DNA from: Chaunax sp. Z400
Lineage: Eukaryota > Chordata > Actinopteri > Lophiiformes > Chaunacidae
NCBI GenBank assembly: GCA_037577475.1
Contig: CM075202.1
Span: 11,775,501 to 11,839,500 of the forward strand
DNA: 64,000 nucleotides
Direction: 5' to 3'
Numbering within the stretch: the first letter of the stretch is position 1; every line of letters begins with the position of its first letter. Positions 12,780 through 27,200 of the stretch are shown piece after piece. Under the pieces are notes generated by a model, which was given only the letters and a program-made list of their open reading frames with translations, ran no database searches and was not told the origin of the DNA. A program made the translations under genes and the position numbers.

Positions 12780-15255
12780 GGCTGTCAACTAATGCCACCA
12801 AACAGATACAGACGATTAGATGTCTCCAGTTGCACAAATACAACTGCTGAGAGAAGTCAACCTTTACCCGTGGCGATCCTCCCACCTTACAGTCAACTCT
12901 GTGCTGTCACATTTCATGCCGGGAAGCGGGAGAATAATTACCTAGTGTACACGACGGGTGCATTTGGGATTCACCCATCCAAGTCACTAAACTGGTTTCA
13001 AGATTTTTACAGATTGATAACATTAGGGAAACAATGACTTACACAAACTCAAAGGCTTGTTTGGGGCCCCCAAAAACCAAACAGCCACTCATATTGGCAC
13101 ATTTTGCACTGACAATGATAAAGTGGGGTCCCTTCTAGCTACCATCGGATAACTATCATTATGATTATATTTGTCGCATTGCCGTCTCTTAACCATCTTT
13201 CTCTAAAATGTCATCTTGTCACAAGCTCAGAAAAGCAGTCACAAGTTTGGATGATTCATTTTCCAGCTAACCCCTAAAACATCTACCTCAATAAGGAACA
13301 ATTAATCCTTTACTTTATAAGACAAAATTAAAATCACCAAATTCGGAAGTACAAGATTGAAGTAATACGGCTACTACTACTGCTTATTATTACAGGTCCA
13401 GCGAGAACAGGATCGAGGTTGTATGGATTCCTGTACTTCATGCTAGCAGTGCATTCATTCTTTACATAATTAACCTTACGCAATATTTCCTGCACATGCA
13501 TATTCCCGTGTATGGCTGCAGGTCGTACCTTTATCAAAGATATAATCAGACAACATCCTTGTCATTCAGCATTCACTCCAGTACATGGTGCCAAAAAAGT
13601 TCCGTCACTAAATAGATCTGTCTCAGATTGTAATTCTTGTTTATTTTCTTAACCTTACCAGCAATTCCTTCTTGTAAATTTGTGTGTCGTCTTCCCCCAC
13701 AAGATGTCACAATTGCATTTGGGTGTTAGACCTCTGCAGACAGGGCATGGAAAAATTATCTTTTTCGCCCCCTTGACTGCAAATCAACATGGAATTCAAT
13801 AAAACTTTTCAACAAAGCTCCTCTTTTAACTCCTCTCCCTTTTTTTTTAGTTGAACTTTAAGACTATTCAAACCAACTATGTTTAATTTGTCTTCTGATG
13901 GAAAGCAGGAAGGCATCTTTTGCCTGCAGCTCTTTGTCTCGGTCTCTCGAAATGGGAGCTTTATTGTTGACAGGGACTGTGATGCATTTTTTTTTAGGAC
14001 CCCTTTGAAAAGGAGATGATTCATCTGAAGGGGTTTATCCTTCTTAATAATAAAACTTATCCAATGCATTCAACCTGCACTGACAAAACAAACATAGGTT
14101 TGCTTTGAGATTCATTCCCTTCTTACCCTTTCCATTGACGAGTCAGTTAAACGGTGTTTGCTGGTGTGAGGATGCTCATATTTACACACTCTGCTACAAG
14201 GCTTTTAAAGATTCTTTTTTGGTTGGACAGAAAGGGACACTTCCTATTATTGAAATGAAAACTCAAAACACACATTACTGATGTTCATCTTCCTTCACTT
14301 CACCGTCAACCAACACGTCCAATTAAATACATGAAGAAACAGAAACACAGCTCCTTTTACCCTCCTCCATGTAGATGAGTCATAGAAAAGAAAAGATCGG
14401 GACATTTTCCTGTGGAAGCATTTCTAGAATCTTTTGTTAAAATAAATGTCTTTTTCGTCGAGAGGGAGGTGAACGTCTGACTTTCCCGTTTTTTTGTTCA
14501 CACACTGCCATGGGTTGAGTGGATCTTGCCTCCTTAGCTACATAATTTGAAATGCTAAAAAAAATAATGGTTAAAAAAAATAATACCAAATGTTTTGCCT
14601 TCAACTTCAGCATTTCTGTCTAAATTTAAAACTTCTCATTTTAGAAAGCAAATTTCATCCTTACATCACAGCGCATTAACTATCATTAACTATCTGCACT
14701 AGCCGCTCTGCCAGGTTTGTTGCGCTTTTAGTGCAGATACATGATCATTCATCGCTCCCTCAAGGAGAATACGAGGAGGATGGCAGGCTTGATTATTGAT
14801 TTGGCTTCTTAAGCTTCTTGCCCCACCGAATTGGTTATCTGAGCAGTTAGTTAGTGTTCAGCAGAGAGCGTTCAGGTGAAGCAGCTACTCCATCGGGAGA
14901 TGGATGGATGAATGTGACGCTCAGAGTCTCTTGAGGGATTGCGCTTTGTCTCTGGCTCCATGCAGTCTTCAGAGCAAGGTCTGACTGGCTCTGTGTTGAA
15001 GGAGATGATTCTCATTCTTTGATCTGCAATGAGGAGGAATCAGAAGGAAACTGATAAGGGACACATTAAGAGGAGAGGAAAAAAAACACATACTTAAAAA
15101 TCTCACCTTTAATTACTTCTTAATGGTCTAAATACTGATATATAAACAATCCACAGAGTAGGAAGGTACAAAAGCATAGTAGCTTTGTGTGTTTTTATAC
15201 AATACACACATGTTGCGTTATGTTGTACACATGCCGTTTTGACTTTGTCCGACAG
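12780..15255. other. ALDH8A1 promoter side and HBS1L 3'UTR/downstream region
   Basis: About 2.5 kb separates the ALDH8A1 start codon from the HBS1L stop codon; both genes are on the minus strand. No coding exon is visible. Candidate HBS1L 3'-end signals on the minus strand are ATTAAA at 15108-15113 (close to the stop) and AATAAA at 13960-13965. The choice between them cannot be made from sequence. An HNF1-like site next to a C/EBP site lies at 13464-13484. Confidence 0.6.
13464..13484. promoter_or_regulatory. HNF1-like plus C/EBP motif pair upstream of ALDH8A1
   Basis: On the minus strand the stretch reads GTTAATTATGTAA, about 10 of 13 matches to the HNF1 palindrome. It directly abuts TTACGCAAT on the plus strand, a good C/EBP site. 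The pair lies about 690 bp upstream of the ALDH8A1 ATG. Both factors drive liver and kidney genes, where mammalian ALDH8A1 is expressed. Function is inferred from motifs only. Confidence 0.3.
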
Positions 15256-18200
15256 TTAGTCGAACTTTACCTCTGTGACAACTCCCGCAGCAATGGTGGA
15301 GCCGACATATCGCAGCATGAAGCGGCCCAGTTCTTTGTAGTCCTTGTACAGCTCTAATGACACTGGCCTCTGGATCTGAATCTCCACGATGGCATTCATA
15401 CCCTTACTCAAACACCTGAACAGGAAACACACGCAGAAGTAGTAACAATGACACAACCACCTGGATTCAAAGGTCTAGAATCTTCTTTTCTTTTTTTCAG
15501 CTTATCTTTTACCTATTTTGATGATTTTAGCTAAATTCTTACGTGTACTGTAAATTGATATTGTAAAATGTAATACAATGCCTCCGACACTCACTTTGGT
15601 TTCTTTTTGAGCACCTCACCACTGCTCTTGTGTAGAACACTTATCAGTTTCCTAATGGTGGCCGGCTCACTGACTGTTTGGTAATGCAGCAATACCTGCA
15701 ACCAAACACACACACAAACAATGAAGAAACCTGCACAAAGAGTGACAAAAATAGAGTTGTGAGCCTGTGCAACCAGCACAGGCTTTGAATTTATATCCAT
15801 GGCTATATCCATGGCATGGGAGTATTAACATGTTTGATTCCAGTGAATAATTTCCATTCAGAAGCATGCGGTCTTCATTTAGAGACTGTTTTTATTGGGG
15901 TACAGACAGCTGATGGAGAGTTTGGTCACAAGGTGCCTCTACAATCACCTGAGGCTAAATATCAGCACTGCTGCTGTATGTCTGTTAGTGCGTAAATTCA
16001 CTTGAGCCACGAAAAACAGTCAAATTCCTTGTGTGCGTTCACCTGACTGACCAATAAAGCTGATTCTGAAAGAGCACGATGAAGCTAGACATTCTAAATT
16101 TTTAAAAAAACGGGGGGGGGGGGCTTCAAACACATCTTGAACCTGGCTGCACAGATGATTTATACAATCTCTACAGTTTCAAGGTGAGGACCTAAGATTA
16201 GCATCACCTCCTCAGTATCCAACCAAATGTCAGATATGGTCACAATGTCAGCCACTGTTCCGATATGATGTTGAATGGTGGCCAGAAAGTGTTTTTGCAG
16301 AACTTAAGAAAGTCTTTTTGATATAAAACCTCATTTCATTTCATCATTTTAGCCTACGAAACATTTGTGTGAAATCTTTTTGGAATCAGTAAATGAATTA
16401 TTGAGTTATCACCATGTTTTAATCAGTTCATTCTTGTGTCAATGTGGACATGTAGTATGACTATGTGTGAGTGTGCGTTTGCTCATACTTACTGGGAAGC
16501 CCGGTGTGACGGGAACCTCAATATTGAAGAGGAGGATTCGGGCTCTGAATCGAGTACAGACACGAATAGGCTCCTTGGGATCACAGAACACGCACCCCAC
16601 GCTGGAAGGAAGCAAGTTATCAATACATGTAGCCAAACAAGCACAATCCAAACATATACAAGTTGTATAAAACACAATACACATCAAATAATCTTAAACT
16701 TTTATTAACTTGATCTTGATGATGTCAATGCCGGTGACCGTCAGGCTGACATGGTCTCCTGCCACGGACCAGTCCATAGCCTCGTCATGGAGAGTAATAC
16801 CTGAGGAAAACACAGACAGCATTGTAAGATACAAAGCTGCCACAGGATGGCAGTGTTCATCACAACTTGTTCAATAGCCGTCCACACAATAGCTGACATG
16901 CTGGTCACTCAAAGAAAGTAAAAAGCTTATTAATGTCAGCACATCTTAGTGAAGAACCCTGCCTCAGAATGTTTTTTAGTGCATGTTTCTGAATCTTAAT
17001 TAATTTGAACAATTCAAAATGCGGTTTAGCCTCCAAGCAGTAGTGCAAAAAGCAGTGAAGTTCAGAGCGATGAACATACAGTATGCATACTGGTAATAAA
17101 TAGGTTACGGGGTGGATATAAATACACTAAGATACAGTATATGCAGTATGACCAGTATTAAATATGTGGCACATTGTATCCAGAACAGACAGCTGGAGAT
17201 AGGATATAAATACACAGCAGAGTGTATACACTTCCAGTTATACTACTATACTGCACTGTGGGTGTTTCATTGAGAGAGAAGCCAATTCAGAGGCACTGCA
17301 GATAAAAGAGCCTTCATGACTGATAATTTCATAACAAGGCTATAGAGCATTTTTGTGGGCATTTTGTCTTTGCCATCGATGAAGAAAATGCCCTGTTTTA
17401 CTCTTAAAAATGAAAAGTAGAAGTGCAAAAGTCACCGTGTCAGACTGGCCACAAAGACACACCAGTTCATACCTTTGACAGTGCAGGTTTCATTCGGAGG
17501 CATGGCCAGTATCCTGTCTCCGGTCTGAATATAACCTGCCTCGATCTTTCCTGTTACACAGAAGCCTGAACCCTGGTCTGGGAAAAGAAAATGCAACGTC
17601 AGCAATCTCTTTAATTAAGAAAAAAAGAGAAATCAAAGGGGCACAAATAAAATCACATATACTGTTTTGCAAGACTCTACCAGTGATTTTTTTTTACCTT
17701 TGAACACATCTGAGACGCACATTCTGAAAGGTTTGTCTACAGATCTCTGAGGGGGTTTGAAGGCATCTGTAGGAGAGAGGGAAAAATACATAAGGTAAAA
17801 AAGAGGAAGAAATCAACAAACAGGTCTCATAAATATGAGAAGTGGTGGTGAATCACTTTTCTTAGGCACTGAATGGATAATGCTTCAGTGTCCTTACTGG
17901 CAATCAGTCCTGATGATCAGCACTTTAAATGAATGCAGTTTACAATAAGCATATAAAAAAAATGGTCATCTTCCTTATAATTCTCTGCAAGTCACACAGT
18001 TCCGCAAAGAGTCACTATGAAGTAAAATTCCACTCAAAACATCAACACAAGGTTGCATAATAAAACTAAATGTGCAGTCCCTTCAGGCTGCTCACACATA
18101 GAAAATATATATATGGATAATTACATTTAGAGTAGGATAAACATAAAATGTGAAACAATATACTGTATACAGTGTTTTATATACAGTACCAGTCAATAGT

Positions 18201-21200
18201 TTGGACATACCTTCCCATCCACTTGAATGGGAAACTGTGTCCAAATTTTTGACTGGTACTGTACATGTAGATACACATATTGTAAATGTACACATTCAAG
18301 AAACAATTCTGTGGGCAACAACAAGATAGTGATAATGATATGGAGACATGACAAACCTTCGGAGTCACCTTAAAATCATAATGCTCTGGACAAAAATTAA
18401 ATGGGTTGAGTATTTGATGCTCAACAGATTATTTGGAAGACTTTGGATGTAGTAATATAGTCTCAAAAGTTGAGGTAAGCTTTTGACACAAATCAAAATG
18501 TTTTAGGAACTCTCTTGAATCAAGTGATCACTTGCTTGCAAAGTGATGCTTTTTCCGACTTCAAACACAAAGACGGTTCAGTTTTTCACAAGTAAGAGAT
18601 TGATCCATTCATTGATTTTTATCTTTTAAGTTAAGGAAGCTTTCTAAAGTTTTAAACCAGTCTAAGCTCATTGAAAGATGGAGAACTACAGATTTAAAGC
18701 AGTGCAATCAACCTTCACTTTGCATCATGCAACAGATGACACAGATGCCCCTGTTACTGGACAAAACCAAATTTGTGCTGATGTGAATGGACCATAACCT
18801 CTATCATAGGTGACCATCGGCAAACGGACATAAAAATCGCATGCCAGTGTGCATTACCGATCTGCTCCAGCAGGCTGGGACCAGAGTACCAAGAGATAAG
18901 CTCTGATACTGAACTCCTGGTGGTGAGGTTCTCTCCTGACAGGCCGCTGGTGGGGATGTAGAAAACATCAGATTCCTGGAAAAAAAACAGCAGAAAGCTA
19001 GGTAATAATTTCTGTCAGCCAAACATATAAAATGATCACTTAATATACTGATACTGCAAAATCGTTTCCCACAATGTCAACATGTGCACGTGTTGGTGCA
19101 AACTCACCTTGAATCCTGCTTGCTTGAGAAAATTGCCGAGTTTGGAAGTGATTTCTTGGAAACGCTCTTGTTGCCAGTTTACCTGATTTGTATACAGACA
19201 TAAAAGGGAAAAAAACAAACAAGAAGTTTCCCTTACAGCTCTGCTTTTAAATGGAAATGTGTCAGAACCGTACCAGTGAATGGATGAAACAAAACTGCAA
19301 TCACAAACACACAGAAGTGTTTAGAGGTCTTGACCATTCAGGACATATGAAAACCAACAAAGGGTCAACTAATCAAAATGCGTAACCTGTAACATATGCA
19401 GCGGGTTTAACTTAATCACAGAATGTATAAATTCTTCTCGACTCATTTGATCTGTCTAAAAAGTGCTTGCAAAATGTATTTGGGTCATCTTTGCAGCATT
19501 ACAGATTAGGAACAAAAGACCATCTGATTTTCAGCAAACATTCATTTCTTCAGGGTCATTGCTTCCATACTAAATATTTATAGTTGTAAGAACACCACAA
19601 CTGTTTTACACTGCTTTACCCACTTCTTTTACACTGTATTACAGTGTGACGACAGTCCAATCACCAATGTTGTAAGTAAATCTTTGCTGTTTCAGTAATG
19701 TGTAGCAGGTCTTACCTGGTCCATCTTGTTAACAGCTACAGCCAGCTGAGTGACTCCAAGCGAACGCACCAATAGGGCATGCTCTCTGGTCTGACCACCC
19801 GCCTCGAAGCCTGCTTCAAACTCTCCTCGGCTGGCATCCATCACGAGCACCGCCACGTCGGCCTGGAGGGAGAACCAGCGGAAGAAATAACATGCATCTG
19901 TTTCTGCTGAGGCAAATATGCCTAAAAGCCAGTATTAACGCTTGAACTCTATGTGTTATCGCATGTGATAAACAGCTTTCATGATGCTTAGGAATAGTAT
20001 CTGTAATTAAAAATTACTTCTTGCTCTGTCAAGCCATCGAATTTAGAAACTAATGTGCACAGGTCCCACACAGTTTAATATAGGAACAAGGAAGGGAAAT
20101 AACTATAATAAAATGGTAAATGTACTCAAATAGACACTGGATCAACTCATTTGTTGCTCCTCTTCAAAGACAAATATTTTAACTTGTCAAAAGCATTAGA
20201 ATGCAAATTACGGTTAAATCATACAGGCAGTAATGCAGACATATTGCAATGTTTTTCTTTTCAATATTGATAAAACGCATGCTTTCTTGACCTAGAAATA
20301 CAAGCTCCAGACTCAGAGGGTGTATCAGACTAAAACCCTCATTTGCTTGCAAACAGAAACCTTTTAGTCACTACATGATGAAGCTGAATGTGAAGAGTCA
20401 TATGGTAAAAACAGATATTACACTGGTGCCTCAAAACGGAGACAGAGACGAGCACACCCAAGCCTGCAAAACACCATGTGACACCAACACCCAAAACCAC
20501 CAAAGTTCTTCAAAATCGTGTTGACAGGTGGGGAAAGCTCAGGGTATAATAAAAAAAAAAAAAAAGGGAAAGAACCATTTTAATCAACCTGTGGTTTGCA
20601 AAGACAGAAAGATGGTTAGCTTCGCCGTCAGGATCAATTATGATCATATATCATATATTCAGAGATACTGGAGGAATTTTAGCATTTTGTGTACTAATTG
20701 CAAAAATATGGATGTGAGAAAAATCAATATTAATCAATATCTTCAACCATTAACTACTTTACAAAACCCTTAAAACTGTGGTTGCTACTTCTGTAATATC
20801 TCTGCAGTTATTAGAGATATGCAAATTAGGATAGCAAGGTATGGTAATTGCACAAGAGAATGGAGTTACACAGAAATGGGAACAAGGATTGAGGGGGAAG
20901 GAAGAAAACGGTGGTAAAACTAAAGGTTTCACAGGCTGTGGGAAACTAGAATCATCCGAGCTTCTGAAACTACCATGTCACTTATCTGATCATTTACCCA
21001 CATTTTGTATTGATCACAAGTGCAACACGAGGGTATATTACTCAAATCATGAGCAAATGATACAAAGTGTCCTATTTATCACGTTTATTTTTGCTGTGGA
21101 TTGTTAACACCTATTCATTCATTCAGAACACTACATTTTAATTCTATTTAAGGGAATACCATCTTGTTTGAATGACCTGGCTACATTACATTTCGGGGGA

Positions 21201-24200
21201 GAGAGATCTGCAGTTATTAGAGATATGCAAATTAGGATAGCAAGATATGGTAAAAAAAAAAAAAGGGATTATTTTTGATACAACAACTGCAATTGTGCAG
21301 GCTATATGAATGCTTTTCACAAGGTATACCTGTGCAGCTCCGATGATCATGTTGGGAATGAAGTCTTTGTGTCCTGGTGCATCCATTAGGGTCACCACCT
21401 TAGAGTCCGTCTCAAACTTAGTCATGCCCACATCCATTGTCACACCTCTGGAGAAAACAAAATTGAATGCGGGAAATGTTTCATGACCTTGTGTCCCAGC
21501 TGAGAACATGCGGCTGCAAAACAATAGTTTGTGTAGAAGAAAAATCCCAGTTCATCTCAGGGCCACATAGAAAGACAAACAACCATCCTCACTCACATTC
21601 ACGCCTACGGTCAATTAAGAGTCACCAATTCACCCTATATTATAATGTTTTTGGTGGTGGGAGGAGGTCGGAGAACCGGGAGAGAACCCACGCAGACACG
21701 GGGAGAACATACAAACTCCACATGGAAAAGTCCCTGGTCCTCAAGTTGGATTTGAACCCAGGACCTTCTTGCTGTGAGGCAACAGCGCTACCCACCGCGC
21801 CACTCTGCCGCCCTAACTTCAGAAGTTCCTGATAAGAAATTATGGCTTGCGACAATAGTCACCGTCTGTTGTGAGTTTCTCTTTTATTTGTGCTGGGACC
21901 AACAACAGAGAGAGGGCGAAGGGGACACATTTCCCACAACAACAACAAATTTCACATTTTAAAACGGTAACTACCTCTCATGTTTGCCATCAGTGATAAC
22001 TCAATTTATCAGCAAAACATGTTCTAACTAAATCAGGAAACACCTGATTTATCTGTTTTTTTCCAGATCACATCCACTAATTATCAGTGGTAGCAGTAAC
22101 AGAAGTAAATGTGTGACTCAGGAGATATGTTTTTTTTATCTGTCATCTGTCCTACGCAAGAGTCCTTGACCACAGAGGAGAACAGAGACTTTTCCTGTCC
22201 ATGCATTTTTTTTTCTGTTTACGCACAGCTTCATGGCTTAAATGTACCTGTCCCTCTCCTCGCCAGTTTCGTCCAGGACCCAAGCATAGGCGAAGGAAGC
22301 CTTTCCCGCCTTCTTTGATTCTTGCTCGTACTTGTGCATGGTTCGCTTGTTCACATTGCCCAGCAGATAAAGCAGGTGGCCCATCAGTGTGCTCTTACCT
22401 GCATCCACATGACCTGCAGAGAAGAACAATTTAATAACGCCAAGTTGTTAAAGAAATTGAAAGACAGAAAAAGCGGAAAGGGGTTAAAGGTAGGAGCCTG
22501 ATAGACGACACCAGGGAGGGATAAGGATTGACAGACAAAAAAGGAAGAATGCAACAAGAGTGATAAGACTGGTGGGGGAAGAGAGAGGATAAGCCAAAAG
22601 GAAGCCAGAGAAGGGAAAAAGCAGAATTGCACAAGAGAATGGAGTTACACAGAAATGGGAACAAGGATTGAGGGGGAAGGAAGAAAAGGGTGGTAAAACT
22701 AAAGGTTTCACAGGCTGTGGGAAACTAGAATCATCCGAGCTTCTGAAACTACCATGTCACTTATCTGATCATTTACCCACGACATTTTGTATTGATCACA
22801 AGTGCAACACGAGGGTATATTACTCAAATCATGAGCAAATGATACAAAGTGTCCTATTTATCACGTTTATTTTTGCTGTGGATTGTTAACACCTATTCAT
22901 TCATTCAGAACACTACATTTTAATTCTATTTAAGGGAATACCATCTTGTTTGAATGACCTGGCTACATTACATTTCGGGGGAGAGAGATCGACTGTTGGT
23001 TGCAGTGAATTGCACTATTAATTCACTGGCTTGCCTCAGTTAACAGTCTACAGTAAATAATTTCAAGTCAATATTGAGACAATAAGGTCAGGCAGGGATT
23101 TCCAGCTTTACCTCCAGTCTAGGTTTTTGTTTCAGATTTTTAATATGCTGAACAATCTCCGTACCACGACATGCCTGCACGGTCCTGGGCCTACATAGAA
23201 TGGGCAGTTCTGATTGGTCCAGACCTCACACATAATAGTAGGCTGATGAATGTTGTTTTTAGTTTTTTTTTTTTTAGAAAATGAACTGTTTAGTCTTTAT
23301 TGCATATTTACATGATTAAAAATTAAGAAAATATATGTTCTCCCATTCATTTAGGCCAATACATGAACCAATGTATGCACTGCAGGATTGTTGGCAAGTA
23401 AGAAATTATTGTAGGTGGAAGAAGTGGGCATAGTTGCAAACGTGCTATAAATGTGCTATAAACTGAAATAAATGCTTAAACCATATATGGTATTTGTGGT
23501 GGTTAATGGGTGGTTTAGTGCATTTCCTTCCTACCTATAACCACCAAATTCAACAATGGTCTGCCACCCTGCCGCTTCTCAAGCTCAGCCTTGATATTGA
23601 TCATCTGCCGGGCCTTTCCAGAGGAGCGTCCTGGGGTCGAAACAGTGGAGGGTTCGTCCCCATTTGACCATTTGGATGGAGTCTCGGGATGCTTGCCTGT
23701 GGCCTCTGAGACAGTGGCAACGGTGGCGTTTTCAGGGCTGCCACCACGGCGTACTGAAACACTGGCGATACCATTCTCCCCTGTGCTGAAGAGAAAATGT
23801 GGAAAAGTTTAATCACAATTAAACACCTCTTAACACCCACCGTGTGTGCGTGCGTGTTAGTTTGGTACCTGGGAACATCAAAGCCCATGGTCTGCTTCTT
23901 GCCAGAGACGGTCATGCGAGCCACTTTGGGTACCACTTCGGAATCCAGTTTATTGTGAGACACATCTCTGCTTTTAGCTAAAGGGAACAGAGGACCAAAA
24001 GTGTTCACTTGCTCACAAACAAAGGCAATCATGAGTCACATTTTGTCCTGTATAGAAAGGAAGAAATGCCCGTCAATGCATGATAAATGGGTTGTATGTA
24101 TTGGTAAACACTCACTGGTATGTTTCATAACCAGTGTAAAACTGAACGGTTTGTGACACTAGATTTTATGGGTAATCTTATGGTTAACAACACAATTATT

Positions 24201-27200
24201 GCATGAGGATCATCTAAATATAAAAGTCTGACCAATTTATTCCACTTTTCTAGTTCTGGGAATACTTTTTGATGAATGATAAATCCCACAGCACAGCATC
24301 AGAATAATCATCTTCTTTTTTTTTTTGTAATGAGTCATTTCAGCAAAATTTTTGAAATACTGCCTACATCTGCAAAATTAACATGAAATACAGGGTAACA
24401 TTTTGTAACACAAAGCTTATTCAGCAATGTACGTCGCTGATTTAAGATATCCAGATGATATTACTACAATGTAGTGTTTATGACTGGTACCCTGCTCATA
24501 GTTGTGTACCTTACTGGCATACACAGTGAGTTACAATCAGTTGAGTCTCCATCTATCTGGCTGGCAGTTCATATTCTGCCGCAGTGAGACTTGCTGAGGT
24601 CATTGCTTTGTCATCCCACTCCCAAATGGCCACCGGTACCAGTCATAACAACCTGCTACTGATTCATTTAGACTGGGCTGTGCACAGCCAAGCCTACTGC
24701 AGTATGCATCTGTATGCAGCAGGGACATCCTGGTTCGGAGAGGGTTAATTTCTGAAGTTGCCGTTGCCTGATGTTTCCACTTTATAGAGCAGTGACGAAG
24801 CATTTCGCAGAATGAATCTTGTCAAAAGGAGTCATCCTCAGTGAAGTGCGAGACTGAAGGTGAATCCATTATCACACATACACACAACTGATTAAAACCA
24901 TTTTGCATACATTTAAAAGAGATATCCACAACACACAAGTACCAAAAAGTAATGACTTTGCTATAACTTGGAAAAGTGACATTGGTCATAAAATGTCATT
25001 TACATATCTTTCATTTAATCTTTTGTTATTATCAAAACAGGATAAGCTTTCCCACTCTGTCCTCATTGCTTTTATTGCAAATCTTGCTATTATTGCGTTC
25101 TAAAACCTTTATTGGTCAAGAAAAATACTGTTTGAAGATTTGATCCCTTTTGATGTTTGCATTTCAAGACTTTCTTAAACTCATATTATAGAGCCACTTT
25201 TTAGAGAGAGAAAAAAATCTTACAACTTCATTGTGATCTCCTGTATGCTTAATGTAGTAAACTCATTTAAAAGAAAAATACCCAGAGGGAAAATGAGGGG
25301 AAGAGGTGTGACTCAATAGAATTAATAATGGACTTTCTCTAACCAAGCTTTCTGTAAATGACTGTCTCTGCATTAGAGAAAAGTCCCTCTCATTCTGAAA
25401 CACAGATACACAAGTGAGAAAGCTCACAGCACCCTGAAGAGGCTTTTCATCATTTTTGAAGTAATGACATGCACACGGTTTATTCCAACACATCTGTTCA
25501 AAAGTTTGAAAATATGAGCGATCAAAACAAAGCTGCATCAAAGACATAGTAATTTGCAGCAAGCTTCTGAAAACTGCTCGCTGCGAATAAAAAATGACAA
25601 TGGATAATGTATTCTGCACTGAAAGTTCTGGAAACTACCTAAAAAAAAAAATGACTGTAGATCACTTGTAATAGACCCCTGCAGAAAATGCAACTTAAAA
25701 GGGTTAAAAACCTTTTAACACTGCTGTCATCTACATTATTACTGCGCTATCTGTCCTGCAGTAAGTGGCAACATGAGATGGCAAAATATTCTCAGGGGAC
25801 TTTAGGTTCTTCCTGCAGCTGGGGGCTTTTCTAGTCCCTACTACAATGATGTGGAGGTTTCTACCATCTGTGTCAAAATAAAAGACACCAGACAGGTTGC
25901 AATTCCTGTATACGGAAGACGGGTTGTGAAATATGATATCACAAGATCAAATTACATGTAATAAGTCATTAGATTAAACCAATAAAACCTAAAATAATTT
26001 ACATTTTGGTAACAAACCAATAAATGAAAACAAATACTCCAACCTAAAATTATCGGAAAAATCTTTTAACCACATTTTAACCTGGGGTGAAACAGACAGG
26101 CGCACCCTACCCAACACCCCCAAGGTCTTCATCACTAACAACCCCCTTTTATCTACTGGACAGGGTGCTCTTTCAAAACACCTTTGCAAACAACTGAGGA
26201 GCTAGATAATTTTTTTTTTTAAGGCTGGCCTGAGGGCAGCATTAACAGAGAGCAGTCTGAGAACAACTATACAGTGCAATCAGGCTCTGAGGCTTGAAGC
26301 AGGATCTCTTTACACTGTTTGGATTGGCAAGTAAACAGTTGGCGTCCTCCCATCCAGGATTTCTCTACTATAAGAGACCCTTGCAATGACTAAGAGTGAG
26401 TGAATCATCTGTACACCTTCGCCTGAGGGCCCAACTGAGCACAGGATAAGAGGAGTCAGCCCAGGATATGCAAATACCCCACTACCACCAGCACCACTAT
26501 CCAAATGCACACAAGTATGTAAGCAAAAGTACAATAACAAAGACTCAGAGCGCAAGTGCAGGCAATGGGGTGAGATGAGAGGAATCTATTTGGATGTTAT
26601 GCACTCATGCTGTATTAACTTAAATAGGTGTTGTATCCTTTATTGTGTTCATCCATATTTGAGAGCATCAAGTGCACACTGTACCAGGCTCTGAGTTTTC
26701 AGGGAAGCACAACTTTCCCAACAATATTTAATAGTTTAATATTTCTTGAACAGCTTTCATGGTTGTCACAATAATTTATTTGAATTCTGGAAAGACATTT
26801 TTTTGATAATCGGGCTCCCTGCCACTTGAGGCCGCTAGAGGCTGTCAAAGACAAGAATCGTCGGTCATCTCAACTCAAATCTTCATAGTGCTACTGTGTT
26901 TTGTTTTGTTGGTTTTTTGGGGGGGAGGACACTTTATCTGATCCAAGTGTTGTTTTTTTAATCTAGACCAACACATCCATTAATAATTTAGCTCTCTCAG
27001 ACTGGTTTTGTCCAGCTCTGGTTGGTACAGGAGCCATGCGACACAAAGAGCAAACGGTATAAGCTCACCTGGTATGGAATACAGTATGTTTGAAATTAAA
27101 ACCTAAACTCTGGTGATGCAGTGCATGTGGCAACCTTTTTTTTTGCACTAATGAACCAAATCAAGATTAAACTTGAAAACATGAATGAAAATTACAATGA

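Noticed and set aside
20841..21107. 88-codon frame repeated at 22668-22889
   Set aside because: It is shared only because the DNA is duplicated, and the frame has no recognised domain. Treated as a repeat, not a gene.
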